A stretch of 64,000 nt of DNA from Megasphaera hutchinsoni (GTDB lineage: Bacteria; Bacillota; Negativicutes; Veillonellales; Megasphaeraceae). Positions 53,676 through 63,116 of this stretch are shown piece after piece; the first letter of the stretch is position 1; the number at the start of each line of letters is the position of its first letter. The position numbers were made by a program, and so were the translations under genes. The notes beneath the pieces were generated by a model. It did no database searches. It was given only the letters and a program-made list of their open reading frames with translations, and was not told where the DNA came from. The stretch spans positions 62,001 to 126,000 of the forward strand of contig NZ_KQ960955.1 of the NCBI RefSeq assembly GCF_001553405.1, read 5' to 3'.

Positions 53676-54317
53676 TCATTTACTCTTCTTTTTCTCTCTC
53701 ATCAATTGACTCACCATACCTCGAATCCGCCGAATGCCTTTCTGACGCAAACGATATACATAGGACACGCTAATTTGCAATTCTTCCGCAATACTTTTTT
53801 GTTGCCGATCTTGCAAGTATACGCCTGATAATACGACTTGTTCTTTTTCAGGTAAGCGTGCAAGTAATTTAATAACATCCTCAAAAAGAAGTTTATTTTC
53901 CGTTTGAGTAGTAACATCGTTAGCACTATCTATAATATAATCTTGGATCATATGCCCGTATTCGTCTTCCTCATTCAACGATTGATACATATGTCGTCCC
54001 TCGCGTTGCAAATAATGTAAAATTTCGCCACGAATACGGTGCACTGCATACAAAGAAAAGGCAATACCTTTTTCTATTTGAAAACGCTCCACCGCATCTA
54101 TAAGTCCCAATGTACCCTCTTGAATAGCATCTAATTGCCATTCAGTCGGCATAGATAAATGGAGCACTTCTTTAAAAACCAATGGCTGATATTGCTCAAT
54201 CAACTTTGCTCGGGCAGCAATATCTCCTTTTTCTTTATACGCCTTCCAAAGTCGCATTTCTTCTTCTCGCGATAAAAGAGAAATCGTATTGAGTTCTTTT
54301 AAATATGAAGTTAACAT
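53676..54317 (-). CDS. Sigma-70 family RNA polymerase sigma factor
   Basis: A 213-residue alternative sigma factor. Region 2 contains LIEQYQPLVFKEVLHLSMPTEWQLDAIQEGTLGLIDAVERFQIEKG in adjoining parts, with the region 2.4-type RIRGEILHYLQREGR. Region 4 is LARLPEKEQVVLSGVYLQDR followed by the helix-turn-helix IAEELQISVSYVYRLRQKGIRRIRG. Region 3 is poorly defined. The ATG at 54317 has GGGAGGG upstream. It lies inside the outer-membrane cluster between tamB and bamA, so it may control envelope genes; there is no anti-sigma gene of known type beside it. Confidence 0.88.
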   Translation of the reverse strand: MLTSYLKELNTISLLSREEEMRLWKAYKEKGDIAARAKLIEQYQPLVFKEVLHLSMPTEWQLDAIQEGTLGLIDAVERFQIEKGIAFSLYAVHRIRGEILHYLQREGRHMYQSLNEEDEYGHMIQDYIIDSANDVTTQTENKLLFEDVIKLLARLPEKEQVVLSGVYLQDRQQKSIAEELQISVSYVYRLRQKGIRRIRGMVSQLMREKKKSK

Positions 54318-54334
54318 ACAACTTCCCTCCCACA

Positions 54335-57300
54335 TCAAAACATGTAACGATATGTACCACCTAAATATAATGACTTACGGGACTTCCAAGCATTCAAACT
54401 AAGTCCCCGCATTAAATCATATTCTACCCCTAAACGATTATCTTTATGATTTAAGCCAAATGCAGCAGTTAACATGATATTATCCCGTACATATTTACCC
54501 ATTTCAATATTATAATAATTACGACTTAAATCCGTATTACGATCATTCAAATTTAATGAACCGTTCGTGACAATCAATCGATCCAATGATAAAGCCTGTT
54601 CTAATTTTTGTGTAATACCCAAACTATTCAGTGTCATACGAATACCTGAATCAAATAATTGATGTATACTTGTATCATCCAAAGTACTTAACTGTTTACC
54701 ATTACTGTTTCGCAATGTGATCAACGATACAATTTGTGTTTTTGTAAGCGGTGGATTCGAACGCAATACCAAATCCATCTGATCTGCCGGGCCTCGCATA
54801 ATCAATGTAACATCATATTGACCAACTTTACTATACCCTTCTATGTCCATCACGGGCAACAATGACTTACGTTGTGAAAAATCAGCTTGAGCCTTCGTTA
54901 TCTTAAAATTGGTATCTAAATACCGAATAGACCCAGATTGGGCGACAAATTTTCCAACCGCATGAGGTTGTAAAGTTGTTCCTTTAAACGTAGATGTACC
55001 CTTTATCATTAAATCATATATTGCAGAATTATACAACCGCACTGCATTACCCGCCGTTACAGTGAAATCTAACCCAAGCGGGATAGTAAAGGTGCTGTCC
55101 GAAACCACTAAAGGAATACCCATAGTGACATGTTCCAACATAACATTTCCACTTAATTTAGGCATATTTTTTCCATTTTCAAGACGCATATGACCTTGGA
55201 GCGGTCCCTTATAGTATTTACTATCTACATACAAATGATCTGCATCAACTTGTATCTGATAAGAAGTAAACTGCCACCCCTTCCACGCGCCTTTACCCAT
55301 AACCGTAAGATGTCCTGGCTTAGACGTGCTTTCTTTATCCATATCACCCGATATATTCATATTTCCCTTTTGTCCATTAAATGAAAGCACTCCCGTTAAC
55401 TTCGTTAACGGATATTTCAAATCTCTAAACTGAATCATACCATCTGTAAAAGCAATATTCCCCTGCAGCAACGGATGGGACACAGTTCCACCTAAATTAA
55501 GCGTTCCCTTTACATCCCCTTGTGCTGATTTTACCAAAGGAGTGATAAACGTTAATGCATCTAAATTCGCATTATCCAATTTCAACGCAACAGACATCGG
55601 TTCCATAGAATCGGTTCTACGCAACGTTTCCAACGGAATCATTCCATTAGCACTAATACGATATTTACCCTTAGAAACATGCACTTGATTAAGAATTAAT
55701 TTTCCTTCTTTAATATTTCCCAAGGCATATGCCTTACTAAAAGGAATATGATTAAAAGTTCCCTCACCTATCTGTAACGACACATCTGCCTGCACTCGTT
55801 TATTCTTTCGCCGCACATCTAGCACGACATCCATCGGGGCAACAAGAGGAATATTATCTCTACCCAAAACAGAAAACAACGCTTTTGAAGAAACGTTTTT
55901 CAACGCAATCTGCATGTTAACAGGTCCATTTGTCGTATATACCCCTTTCGCAGCAAATATAGTTTGACCACTCTTAAATGTAAACGTATTGATATCTAAC
56001 TTTTTATTATCATACATAATATCAATAGGAGCTGGCTCTACAGAATATCCTGCAATATTTCCTTCAGAAATCCAACCCCTCACGGCAATTTTAGGATGCG
56101 TCAAATAACCGTCAAGAGATATATCACCATCTACCTGCCCAGTGATATGTTGCAATGGAACATTACTAAATTGAATCAAGCTAGGTATATTCCCCTTTTC
56201 AACATGCCCTTCTCCGCGTATCCGCTGCGTTGCAATATCATACTGGAGCCACGAACTAAACGTACTCTTCTTTTGACGAAACTGAAACGACTGCAACGCA
56301 ATTTTTTTTCGATGATAATAAATATCGCCCTGTATATCTGTCAAAAGAGTATCCCGAATAGCAAATTGTTTTCCGCTAAAGCGTCCTTCTAAAATCGGAT
56401 CTGTTACCGCCCCCCTCAAATGAAGTTGTAATTCCATCTTACCCCGAGGAATATTGTCATTTTTTTTAAGCAAGCGATATACATCTATATTCGTGCCACT
56501 TAGAGATACATCACATGTCTTTCCTATATTACCCTTAAATAAGAAATGTGCATCATAAGCGGTACCGCTTCCTTCTTTAAGTGTCCAAATAGAATTTTTT
56601 CTCGTATAAGTACTTTTAATTTGTTGATACAAATATCCTTTAATAGAGCCATCCCATAAGGATATATTGCCCTCTATTTGAGGATTCATTAAAGTACCCC
56701 TAATCCACATTTGGTTATTAACCCATCCTGTAATGCGTGGCAACGATTGAGGCACAGCTTTTAATAAATCTTCTACACGCATTTTCGTTGTATCAACACG
56801 AAGATTTACTCGATTATTCTGAATATTAATATCTCCTTGAATTGTATGGCGTCCTTCGTCATATTTCCACACCAAACGAGGAATGTGTATTTGTTTTCCT
56901 TGCCCTTGTAATACGCCGTCCACTTCATCATATTTCATTGAAGCAATACTTCCGCGTTCAGCATGTATATTTCCATTCCATTGCCATAATTTACCTACTA
57001 TATGACCCGACCCATTAAGCAAACCATGAATGCATATAGGTAATGAAACGCCTAATTTATGCACTGCGATTTGTTGTGCCTGCACCCATACATTAGGCGT
57101 ATTATGTATAATGTCAACCTCTCCATGGGCTAACAAATAACCGTCACCTAAACAAGCTCGTAAAGAATGTATGAAAACTTTTCCTTGCTGATATCGTCCT
57201 TGAAAACGCATCGTGGGAATATGTACCCCGTAAACATTCAACCGCGTACCTTCGCCCACCATTTGCACATTTAAATTGTGCCAATCCAATCTTCCGTTTA

Positions 57301-58642
57301 GTAAGACATCCGCTGCTGTAACCGTTCCCTCTATAGACGCTGGGATCTCTGGAATATGCCGTAAGTCAAGAGAAGATATGTGGGCCTTTCCCCTTATTTT
57401 CTTTTGCTGTATAGCATAAGAAAATTGACCTTTTATCTGCCCATTTCCTATCTGTGCTTGCACATTATCAAGAGAAATATAATTCTGATCTGCTTTAATA
57501 TTCATGCCCATCTGACGCACATGTAATTGTCGATACTGTCCATTCCTTATCTTTAAACGACCTAACACATGAAAATCATCAATTGAACCATTCACGGTTC
57601 CAGAAAAATCCATCTTTCCCCGTATATCCTTAGGTATATACGCATGAAAAGCTTGCATATTGGCATGTCTAAGATCTATTGCCATTTGTACCGTTGGTGA
57701 GGTCCCTGAAAAATTGATTTTTCCTGCAATTTGAAAATCCTGTCCATTTATCAACCCTTGAATACGTTGTAATTTAATTTCCTTCGTATTAAAAACAATG
57801 TGTCCCTGGCTTTTTGCAAAACGTATATTTTTTATAACGCCTTGAAGATGTTGCAAATCTACTTCTCCTCGAATTTGCATAGGCCCATTTTTCTTTGTTA
57901 TCCCCAACTGTATCTGCTGTAACTTTCCCTGCTCGATAACGCCTGACAGCTGCTTAGCACTAAACACATAATTTATCCACGGAGCATCAATTTCATCGCA
58001 ACGAAACTGACCTTGCCATACATTGGGATTCGTATACTGACCTAACATACGAAATTTTTTCCCTTGCAATGTCCCTTCACTAGAACCAACCCATTGCGAA
58101 TTACTATTTTTTTTCACAGTACCACTGCAAGTTTCGATCATGACAAGTTGTCCATCTGCTAATCTCAAGCGTACAGTACCATCATGAAAAACTACATTAC
58201 CACCAAACCTAGATTCAACCGGCCGATTGTCCTTTTTCACTAAAGCCAACACATTCCATGTATGATCTTCCTTCTCTTGCCATACATGGACTACTGGTTT
58301 TTGTATTTCAATCAGATCAATAGCTTCTACCATGCTTTGCCCTTGTAAAACACGAATCATCTTAAAAGGACTAACTTGTATAGACAGATGATTACTCGTT
58401 AGTACGAGGCGACCTTTATTATCTTTGACAAATGGATGTTGCAATATAATTCTCCCTCTCCAGTCCATAGAAAGAGCTGCAAATCCACATGTTCCATTTA
58501 GCTTTTTATTTATTGTCGTCTGTATGATCGTAGATGCCTTGTATATCATAGCCGGTTTTGCCACTTGAAACATCCCCAGCACCAAAACCACACTTACGCC
58601 TACCGCACCTATGACAATTTGTCTTTTTCTCACCTTAGTCAC
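54335..58642 (-). CDS. tamB: TamB/AsmA-like translocation and assembly protein (DUF490)
   Basis: A 1435-residue protein with one N-terminal transmembrane anchor (IVIGAVGVSVVLVLGMFQVA). It continues as a very long run of repeating beta-strands (short segments ending in G-x-h-x) that form the periplasm-spanning groove of TamB, a lipid-transfer bridge between membranes. The C-terminal DUF490 block has GKFVAQSGSIRYLDTNFKI and MRGPADQMDLVLRSNPPLT, then a beta-rich end finishing GGTYRYMF. The start is probably the GTG at 58642. Partner TamA is absent; BamA lies nearby and may serve instead. Confidence 0.92.
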   Translation of the reverse strand: MTKVRKRQIVIGAVGVSVVLVLGMFQVAKPAMIYKASTIIQTTINKKLNGTCGFAALSMDWRGRIILQHPFVKDNKGRLVLTSNHLSIQVSPFKMIRVLQGQSMVEAIDLIEIQKPVVHVWQEKEDHTWNVLALVKKDNRPVESRFGGNVVFHDGTVRLRLADGQLVMIETCSGTVKKNSNSQWVGSSEGTLQGKKFRMLGQYTNPNVWQGQFRCDEIDAPWINYVFSAKQLSGVIEQGKLQQIQLGITKKNGPMQIRGEVDLQHLQGVIKNIRFAKSQGHIVFNTKEIKLQRIQGLINGQDFQIAGKINFSGTSPTVQMAIDLRHANMQAFHAYIPKDIRGKMDFSGTVNGSIDDFHVLGRLKIRNGQYRQLHVRQMGMNIKADQNYISLDNVQAQIGNGQIKGQFSYAIQQKKIRGKAHISSLDLRHIPEIPASIEGTVTAADVLLNGRLDWHNLNVQMVGEGTRLNVYGVHIPTMRFQGRYQQGKVFIHSLRACLGDGYLLAHGEVDIIHNTPNVWVQAQQIAVHKLGVSLPICIHGLLNGSGHIVGKLWQWNGNIHAERGSIASMKYDEVDGVLQGQGKQIHIPRLVWKYDEGRHTIQGDINIQNNRVNLRVDTTKMRVEDLLKAVPQSLPRITGWVNNQMWIRGTLMNPQIEGNISLWDGSIKGYLYQQIKSTYTRKNSIWTLKEGSGTAYDAHFLFKGNIGKTCDVSLSGTNIDVYRLLKKNDNIPRGKMELQLHLRGAVTDPILEGRFSGKQFAIRDTLLTDIQGDIYYHRKKIALQSFQFRQKKSTFSSWLQYDIATQRIRGEGHVEKGNIPSLIQFSNVPLQHITGQVDGDISLDGYLTHPKIAVRGWISEGNIAGYSVEPAPIDIMYDNKKLDINTFTFKSGQTIFAAKGVYTTNGPVNMQIALKNVSSKALFSVLGRDNIPLVAPMDVVLDVRRKNKRVQADVSLQIGEGTFNHIPFSKAYALGNIKEGKLILNQVHVSKGKYRISANGMIPLETLRRTDSMEPMSVALKLDNANLDALTFITPLVKSAQGDVKGTLNLGGTVSHPLLQGNIAFTDGMIQFRDLKYPLTKLTGVLSFNGQKGNMNISGDMDKESTSKPGHLTVMGKGAWKGWQFTSYQIQVDADHLYVDSKYYKGPLQGHMRLENGKNMPKLSGNVMLEHVTMGIPLVVSDSTFTIPLGLDFTVTAGNAVRLYNSAIYDLMIKGTSTFKGTTLQPHAVGKFVAQSGSIRYLDTNFKITKAQADFSQRKSLLPVMDIEGYSKVGQYDVTLIMRGPADQMDLVLRSNPPLTKTQIVSLITLRNSNGKQLSTLDDTSIHQLFDSGIRMTLNSLGITQKLEQALSLDRLIVTNGSLNLNDRNTDLSRNYYNIEMGKYVRDNIMLTAAFGLNHKDNRLGVEYDLMRGLSLNAWKSRKSLYLGGTYRYMF

Positions 58643-58696
58643 CCATCTATACTGCCTATCTATTATCCCTAAAATATATCTATATTAATGATTTTA

Positions 58697-60139
58697 TTAT
58701 GGACGAACCACACCTGAATATGCATCTATACCCATTGCTTGCTCTAACATAGCAATGCCTACATTATAATCATATAATGCTTGAATATAATTAATTTTTG
58801 CTTGATTTAAAGCCAATTGTGCATCTAACACATCTAAATTAATACCTACACCAGCTTGATAGCGCACCTGCGATATTTTAAACCCTTCCTTAGCCTGTGT
58901 AATAGCTGCTTTCGCTGCATCTACCCTTTTTTTTGCACTAGAAATAGCTAGATACGCTTGTTTTACTTGTAGCGTAACACTTTCACGAACTTTTTGATCC
59001 ATTTCATTAGCCTTGAAAAAATCTTGCTTAGCCTTAGCCGTTTTAGCTCTTGCAACACCCCCATCAAATAGCGAATAAGAAATTTCACCACCTACACGCC
59101 ACGATGAATGAGCCGTTCCAGGAAAAGAAGTATCTTTCCACTCTTGACTCAACCGAATGCCCGCCTGCGGACGCGTATCCCCTTTCATCAAATCAACATA
59201 CACATTCGCTTTTTGAACCGCTAACGCTGCTTGCAATACTTCTGGTCTATATTTCATAGCATATTGCACCGATTCATCAAGAGAACGCGAATATGCCGGA
59301 AAAGGAAGTGTATGATCTTGTAATACTAATACAGTCTGTAAAGGTACTCCAACAATATTACTCAATTGATCCGATGCCAGTGCCACATCGTTAAGGGCGG
59401 ACACATTTTTTGTTTCAGCCGCCGCCAAAGATACTTCTGTATTCAATACATCTAATTTGGCTACTGTTCCAGCCGTATATTGTGCTTTCACATTTTTTAC
59501 ATGCGCTTGTAAATTTTCTACCGCTTCTTGATAAACTTGTTGTACTTCTTGTGCTGCCAAGACCTTAAAATATCCCTTAATAGCATTTAATTTAATTTCC
59601 TGTTCAGTTTTTAATACGCCCTCTTGTGCATCCATTTTTTCTATATTTGCTAATGTAACTGCATTTTCCAGACGATTGCCCGTATACACAGGAAGCGATA
59701 AACTCAACGTATGACCAAACATATTCATGCCATTATGCTCACCTGTACGCCCAGCGGAAAAATTATACTCTATTTTAGGCATTTTTCCTGATTTCGCTTC
59801 AGCAATCGCATAATCCGATTGTTTTAATGTATAGTAGGCCACTTTAACATCACGATTATTAGCTAAAGCCAGACGTACCGTTTGTGGTAATGTTAAAGAT
59901 AACGTATTTCTATTTATCTCCTTTCGCAATGTCGATATCGTTTTTTTATTAGAAATAAAATGATGCTGTTTTGTTATCTTATCCGCTACTTCTTGCCGTA
60001 TCAACGGTGTCATATCTACTGGACGAACCATCGCATAATCATCCTTATTTAACGCTACTGAATTTGCTGCCCCCACAGGTAAACAACAAAGGGAAAATAC
60101 TACCCCCCATATCATTTTTTCTTTAATATGCCTTGTCAT
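58697..60139 (-). CDS. TolC-family outer-membrane efflux protein
   Basis: A 480-residue TolC-like protein with a signal peptide ending near LPVGAA and two outer-membrane efflux repeats. The patterns VRLALANNRDVKVAYYTLKQSDY and LQVKQAYLAISSAKKRVDAAKAAI are typical, with the second KISQVRYQAGVGINLDVLDAQLALNQAKINYIQALYDYN in adjoining segments. It forms the tunnel through periplasm and outer membrane. The ATG at 60139 has GGAGG six bases upstream; the longer reading adds 46 non-signal residues. It follows the Mla genes by 14 bases. Confidence 0.92.
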   Translation of the reverse strand: MTRHIKEKMIWGVVFSLCCLPVGAANSVALNKDDYAMVRPVDMTPLIRQEVADKITKQHHFISNKKTISTLRKEINRNTLSLTLPQTVRLALANNRDVKVAYYTLKQSDYAIAEAKSGKMPKIEYNFSAGRTGEHNGMNMFGHTLSLSLPVYTGNRLENAVTLANIEKMDAQEGVLKTEQEIKLNAIKGYFKVLAAQEVQQVYQEAVENLQAHVKNVKAQYTAGTVAKLDVLNTEVSLAAAETKNVSALNDVALASDQLSNIVGVPLQTVLVLQDHTLPFPAYSRSLDESVQYAMKYRPEVLQAALAVQKANVYVDLMKGDTRPQAGIRLSQEWKDTSFPGTAHSSWRVGGEISYSLFDGGVARAKTAKAKQDFFKANEMDQKVRESVTLQVKQAYLAISSAKKRVDAAKAAITQAKEGFKISQVRYQAGVGINLDVLDAQLALNQAKINYIQALYDYNVGIAMLEQAMGIDAYSGVVRP

Positions 60140-60153
60140 AAAAAACCTCCATC

Positions 60154-61389
60154 TTAAAATACATAATGCACGCCGAAATAATTTCCACCGCCCTCTCCTT
60201 TCATAGGACGTATCGCTTGACCTAAAATATATACATTCTTCGCTACTCGATATTTTCCCTTCATCCGATATTGCCATTGATTGGGATTATATCCTTCTAG
60301 AGACAATTGAAATACTTTTTTAGGAAACAAATCAATGCCTCCACCTAATTCTCCATTCACCAAACCCCAACGAATATCAAAAAAAGGCCGATGTGTTCCA
60401 TATTGCAAATTCATTTTTGTTCGATTACCAATTCCCTCCGCGCCTAAAAGAAAGAAATTATTATTTTTCTCTACTTTAAAAGTAGCATAACCATAACTTT
60501 CTTTAGATGTATTATTATATAATATTCCCGCTTCACCCGTTGTGTTCAATTCACGATTTCCCGATAATAATTGATTTACTTTTTGTGAGATGGCGGCAGT
60601 ATTTTGTAATGTCATTTGTAAATTCTCTTGTGTATGCGGATCTCCTGTCACCTTGGCAAATGAATTAGCAATCATCGTTAATTGTTTACTCGATTCATTC
60701 ATATTTTTTACAAGAGAACGAATATTATCCGATGTCGCTCCATCACCATCTATCCGTTGCAAAGAACTATTCATCTGTGCTGTAAGGTCTGCCATATTTT
60801 GAGCAATCGCTCTAATATTACCAGCATTTGCTTGCAACATCGCATCCGTCTGAGCCGTAATATTATTAATATGAATCATGGAATCTCGTATAGCCGCTTG
60901 CGTTTGCGAATCCCCAATAATCCGATTTACATTCACTACCATTTGATTCGTATTTTGAATTAAATCATTCGCTGTATTCACCAAGTCATCCATACTTTTA
61001 CTTGATGTGCCTAATACATAATCACCCTCTTGTAATCCTCGCTCTTTATTGCTCCCAGGTGTAATATTAATAATTTTTTCACCTAACAGCCCATCAGTAG
61101 TAATAGAAATAGGGGAATCTTTAGGAATTATCACCTGTTTATCTAATTTCAACACAACATCTACTCCACTACTTGTTGTTTCTACCCGTAACACTCGACC
61201 CACATTGACCCCAGCATACCGAACGGTATTTCCCTTTTGGACGCCCTTTGCATCTGAAAAAATACTATGTACTTCATATCCAGGTTTACCTAAAATTTCT
61301 GCTTGTGCCAAGTCGATAATCGTGTAAGAAAATAAAATTACCCCAACAACTGTAACCAATCCAACTTTTGCTTCACTACTCCACTTCAT
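60154..61389 (-). CDS. mlaD: MlaD/MCE family phospholipid transport protein with C-terminal beta-structure
   Basis: A 411-residue protein. One N-terminal membrane segment (VGLVTVVGVILFSYTIIDLA), then a single MCE domain (KGNTVRYAGVNVGRVLRVE to GLLGEKIINITPG). A long helical region follows (about 150-280) with many NxxI/TxxL heptads. About 120 residues of alternating aromatic strands come last (SYGYATFKVEKNNNFFLLGAE, ending NYFGVHYVF), like an outer-membrane barrel part. This layout matches the trans-envelope MlaD reported for Veillonella parvula. The ATG at 61389 overlaps the end of mlaF by 14 bases, with GGAGG upstream. Confidence 0.9.
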   Translation of the reverse strand: MKWSSEAKVGLVTVVGVILFSYTIIDLAQAEILGKPGYEVHSIFSDAKGVQKGNTVRYAGVNVGRVLRVETTSSGVDVVLKLDKQVIIPKDSPISITTDGLLGEKIINITPGSNKERGLQEGDYVLGTSSKSMDDLVNTANDLIQNTNQMVVNVNRIIGDSQTQAAIRDSMIHINNITAQTDAMLQANAGNIRAIAQNMADLTAQMNSSLQRIDGDGATSDNIRSLVKNMNESSKQLTMIANSFAKVTGDPHTQENLQMTLQNTAAISQKVNQLLSGNRELNTTGEAGILYNNTSKESYGYATFKVEKNNNFFLLGAEGIGNRTKMNLQYGTHRPFFDIRWGLVNGELGGGIDLFPKKVFQLSLEGYNPNQWQYRMKGKYRVAKNVYILGQAIRPMKGEGGGNYFGVHYVF

Positions 61390-62137
61390 TTTTATAATCC
61401 TCCATATTCGGAAGCATTCCACCATGAATAAAGATTTGAATATCTTTATCTTTCGTTTGTTTAAATGTTTCCTTATCTGCAATGAGTTGAAATTTTCCTT
61501 GTTTTAAAAAAGCCATCCTATCGGCTACCGAAAAAGCAGATGTCATATCATGCGTAACAAGTATCGATGTAACTTTTAATTGCTGTTGTAACGATACAAT
61601 CAATTCATTAATCGAAGCACTTCGTAACGGATCCAAGCCAGCCGTAGGTTCATCATACAAAATAATTTCTGGATTTAACGCAATAGCACGAGCCAAACTC
61701 ACTCGTTTTTTCATCCCCCCCGATAATTCATTGGGCATTTTATCCTCTATACCTACTAACCCAACCAACGCTAATTTTTCTGCTACAATGCGTCGAATAT
61801 CAGGTTCCTTTAATGATGTATGTTGGCGTAAGCCAAAGGCAACATTCTCTCCTACTGTCAACGAATCAAATAACGCCGAATATTGGAATACCATTCCCAT
61901 GCGTCCACGAACTTTATTCCATGCTTGTTCAGAAAGCGATGAAAGTTCTCTTCCCTCTAAAAAAATCTGTCCGCTTGATGGTTTTTGCAAGCCTATTAAA
62001 ATTCGTAATATCGTACTTTTACCTGAACCACTAGCTCCTAAAATAGCCAATGTTTCCCCTTTATGAATATCCAAAGAAATATGATCTAAAATAATCTGAT
62101 GCTCATAAGCCAGAGTAATATCTCGTAATGATATCAT
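61376..62137 (-). CDS. mlaF: MlaF-like ABC transporter ATP-binding protein
   Basis: A 253-residue ATPase of the phospholipid (Mla) transporter. Walker A is LGASGSGKSTILR, Q-loop MGMVFQYSALFDSLTV, signature NELSGGMKKRVSLARA, Walker B EIILYDEPTAGLDP, and the switch His is in VTHDMTSAF. GGGGG precedes the ATG. It lies ten bases after mlaE and overlaps mlaD, so the three are one unit. Confidence 0.95.
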   Translation of the reverse strand: MISLRDITLAYEHQIILDHISLDIHKGETLAILGASGSGKSTILRILIGLQKPSSGQIFLEGRELSSLSEQAWNKVRGRMGMVFQYSALFDSLTVGENVAFGLRQHTSLKEPDIRRIVAEKLALVGLVGIEDKMPNELSGGMKKRVSLARAIALNPEIILYDEPTAGLDPLRSASINELIVSLQQQLKVTSILVTHDMTSAFSVADRMAFLKQGKFQLIADKETFKQTKDKDIQIFIHGGMLPNMEDYKNEVE

Positions 62138-62146
62138 CTATGCCCC

Positions 62147-62908
62147 CTAATATAAAATAACCGATAAAATATAATTACAAATAAAAATAAAAATAATGGA
62201 TGTAACTACCGATTTTGTTGTCGCCTTCCCTACTCCTTCAGCCCCACTTTTAGCATGTAAGCCCTCATAGCAAGCAATAATAGATATAATCCCACCAAAA
62301 AACATTGCTTTGATCAATCCATAAATAATATCCGTAATTGCGGTCAATACTTCAATTGAATTAACATAAGTAAAGTGGGCAAGACCGGCACCAAAGACAG
62401 CAACAGCATATCCTCCAGCCGTCCCAATAATATATCCATAAAATGCTAGTAAAGGCACCATACAAGTACACGCTATAAAGCGAGGTACTACTAGATAAGC
62501 AATAGGATTAACCGCCATACATCGTAATGCATCAATTTGCTCGGTAACTTTCATTGTGCCAATTTCAGCAGTCATAGCTGCACCAACTCGTCCCGCCATG
62601 ACTACACCAGTTAAAATAGGACCTAATTCTCGTCCCATCGACACGGACATAGCCCCTCCTAAGGTTGCTTGTGCTCCATACCGAAGTAAAATATCAACAA
62701 TTTGTAATGTCATGACCATACCCGCGAACAATAACGTTAGCGTAACAATGGGTAATGAATTTACGCCTAATTGAGCCATTTGATAAATCGTTAATTTCCA
62801 TTGTATTTTAGGCAATTGTTTTATCGTTTGTCCCCATAAAATGGTGATAACACCAACTTGTTCTAATATAGACAAAACAAACTTACCAATACTTTCCAAT
62901 ACAGCCAT
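62147..62908 (-). CDS. mlaE: MlaE-like phospholipid transporter permease
   Basis: A 253-residue inner-membrane permease with about five transmembrane segments. The family core is visible: SMGRELGPILTGVVMAGRVGAAMTAEIGTMKVTEQIDALRCM in adjoining stretches, ending with TTKSVVTSIIFIFICNYILSVILY. It is the first gene of the outer-membrane cluster, preceded by AAGGGGGAG and by a perfect palindrome about 70 bases upstream. Confidence 0.94.
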   Translation of the reverse strand: MAVLESIGKFVLSILEQVGVITILWGQTIKQLPKIQWKLTIYQMAQLGVNSLPIVTLTLLFAGMVMTLQIVDILLRYGAQATLGGAMSVSMGRELGPILTGVVMAGRVGAAMTAEIGTMKVTEQIDALRCMAVNPIAYLVVPRFIACTCMVPLLAFYGYIIGTAGGYAVAVFGAGLAHFTYVNSIEVLTAITDIIYGLIKAMFFGGIISIIACYEGLHAKSGAEGVGKATTKSVVTSIIFIFICNYILSVILY

Positions 62909-62975
62909 AACTCCCCCTTCATATAAAGTGCAATCTATGTTCCTGCTAACTACTATTGTAAATATAGTTCATATG

Positions 62976-63008
62976 TACTGATATAATGATAATATCATTA
63001 TATCAGTA
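62976..63008. promoter_or_regulatory. Perfect 33-base palindrome upstream of mlaE
   Basis: TACTGATATAATGATA (62976-62991), one A, then its exact complement (62993-63008). Because of the symmetry, TGATATAAT, an extended -10 box, is present on both strands. It lies 68-100 bases before the mlaE start. It is either an operator overlapping the cluster promoter or a hairpin; no T-run follows. Confidence 0.6.
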
Positions 63009-63058
63009 AGACGGCAATTGTTTTACTAAATGTTTCATCTATACACCTATAAATAAAA

Positions 63059-63101
63059 AAACATTCGATATTTCTTTTTAACAAGACATATCGAATGTTT
63101 T
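63059..63101 (-). terminator. Terminator of the S55-type gene
   Basis: AACATTCGATAT (63059-63071) pairs with ATATCGAATGTT (63088-63099), loop about 16 bases, flanked by TTTTTTT on the minus strand. It is 16 bases after the stop of the following minus-strand gene. Confidence 0.75.
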
Positions 63102-63116
63102 ATTTCAAAAAATAAG

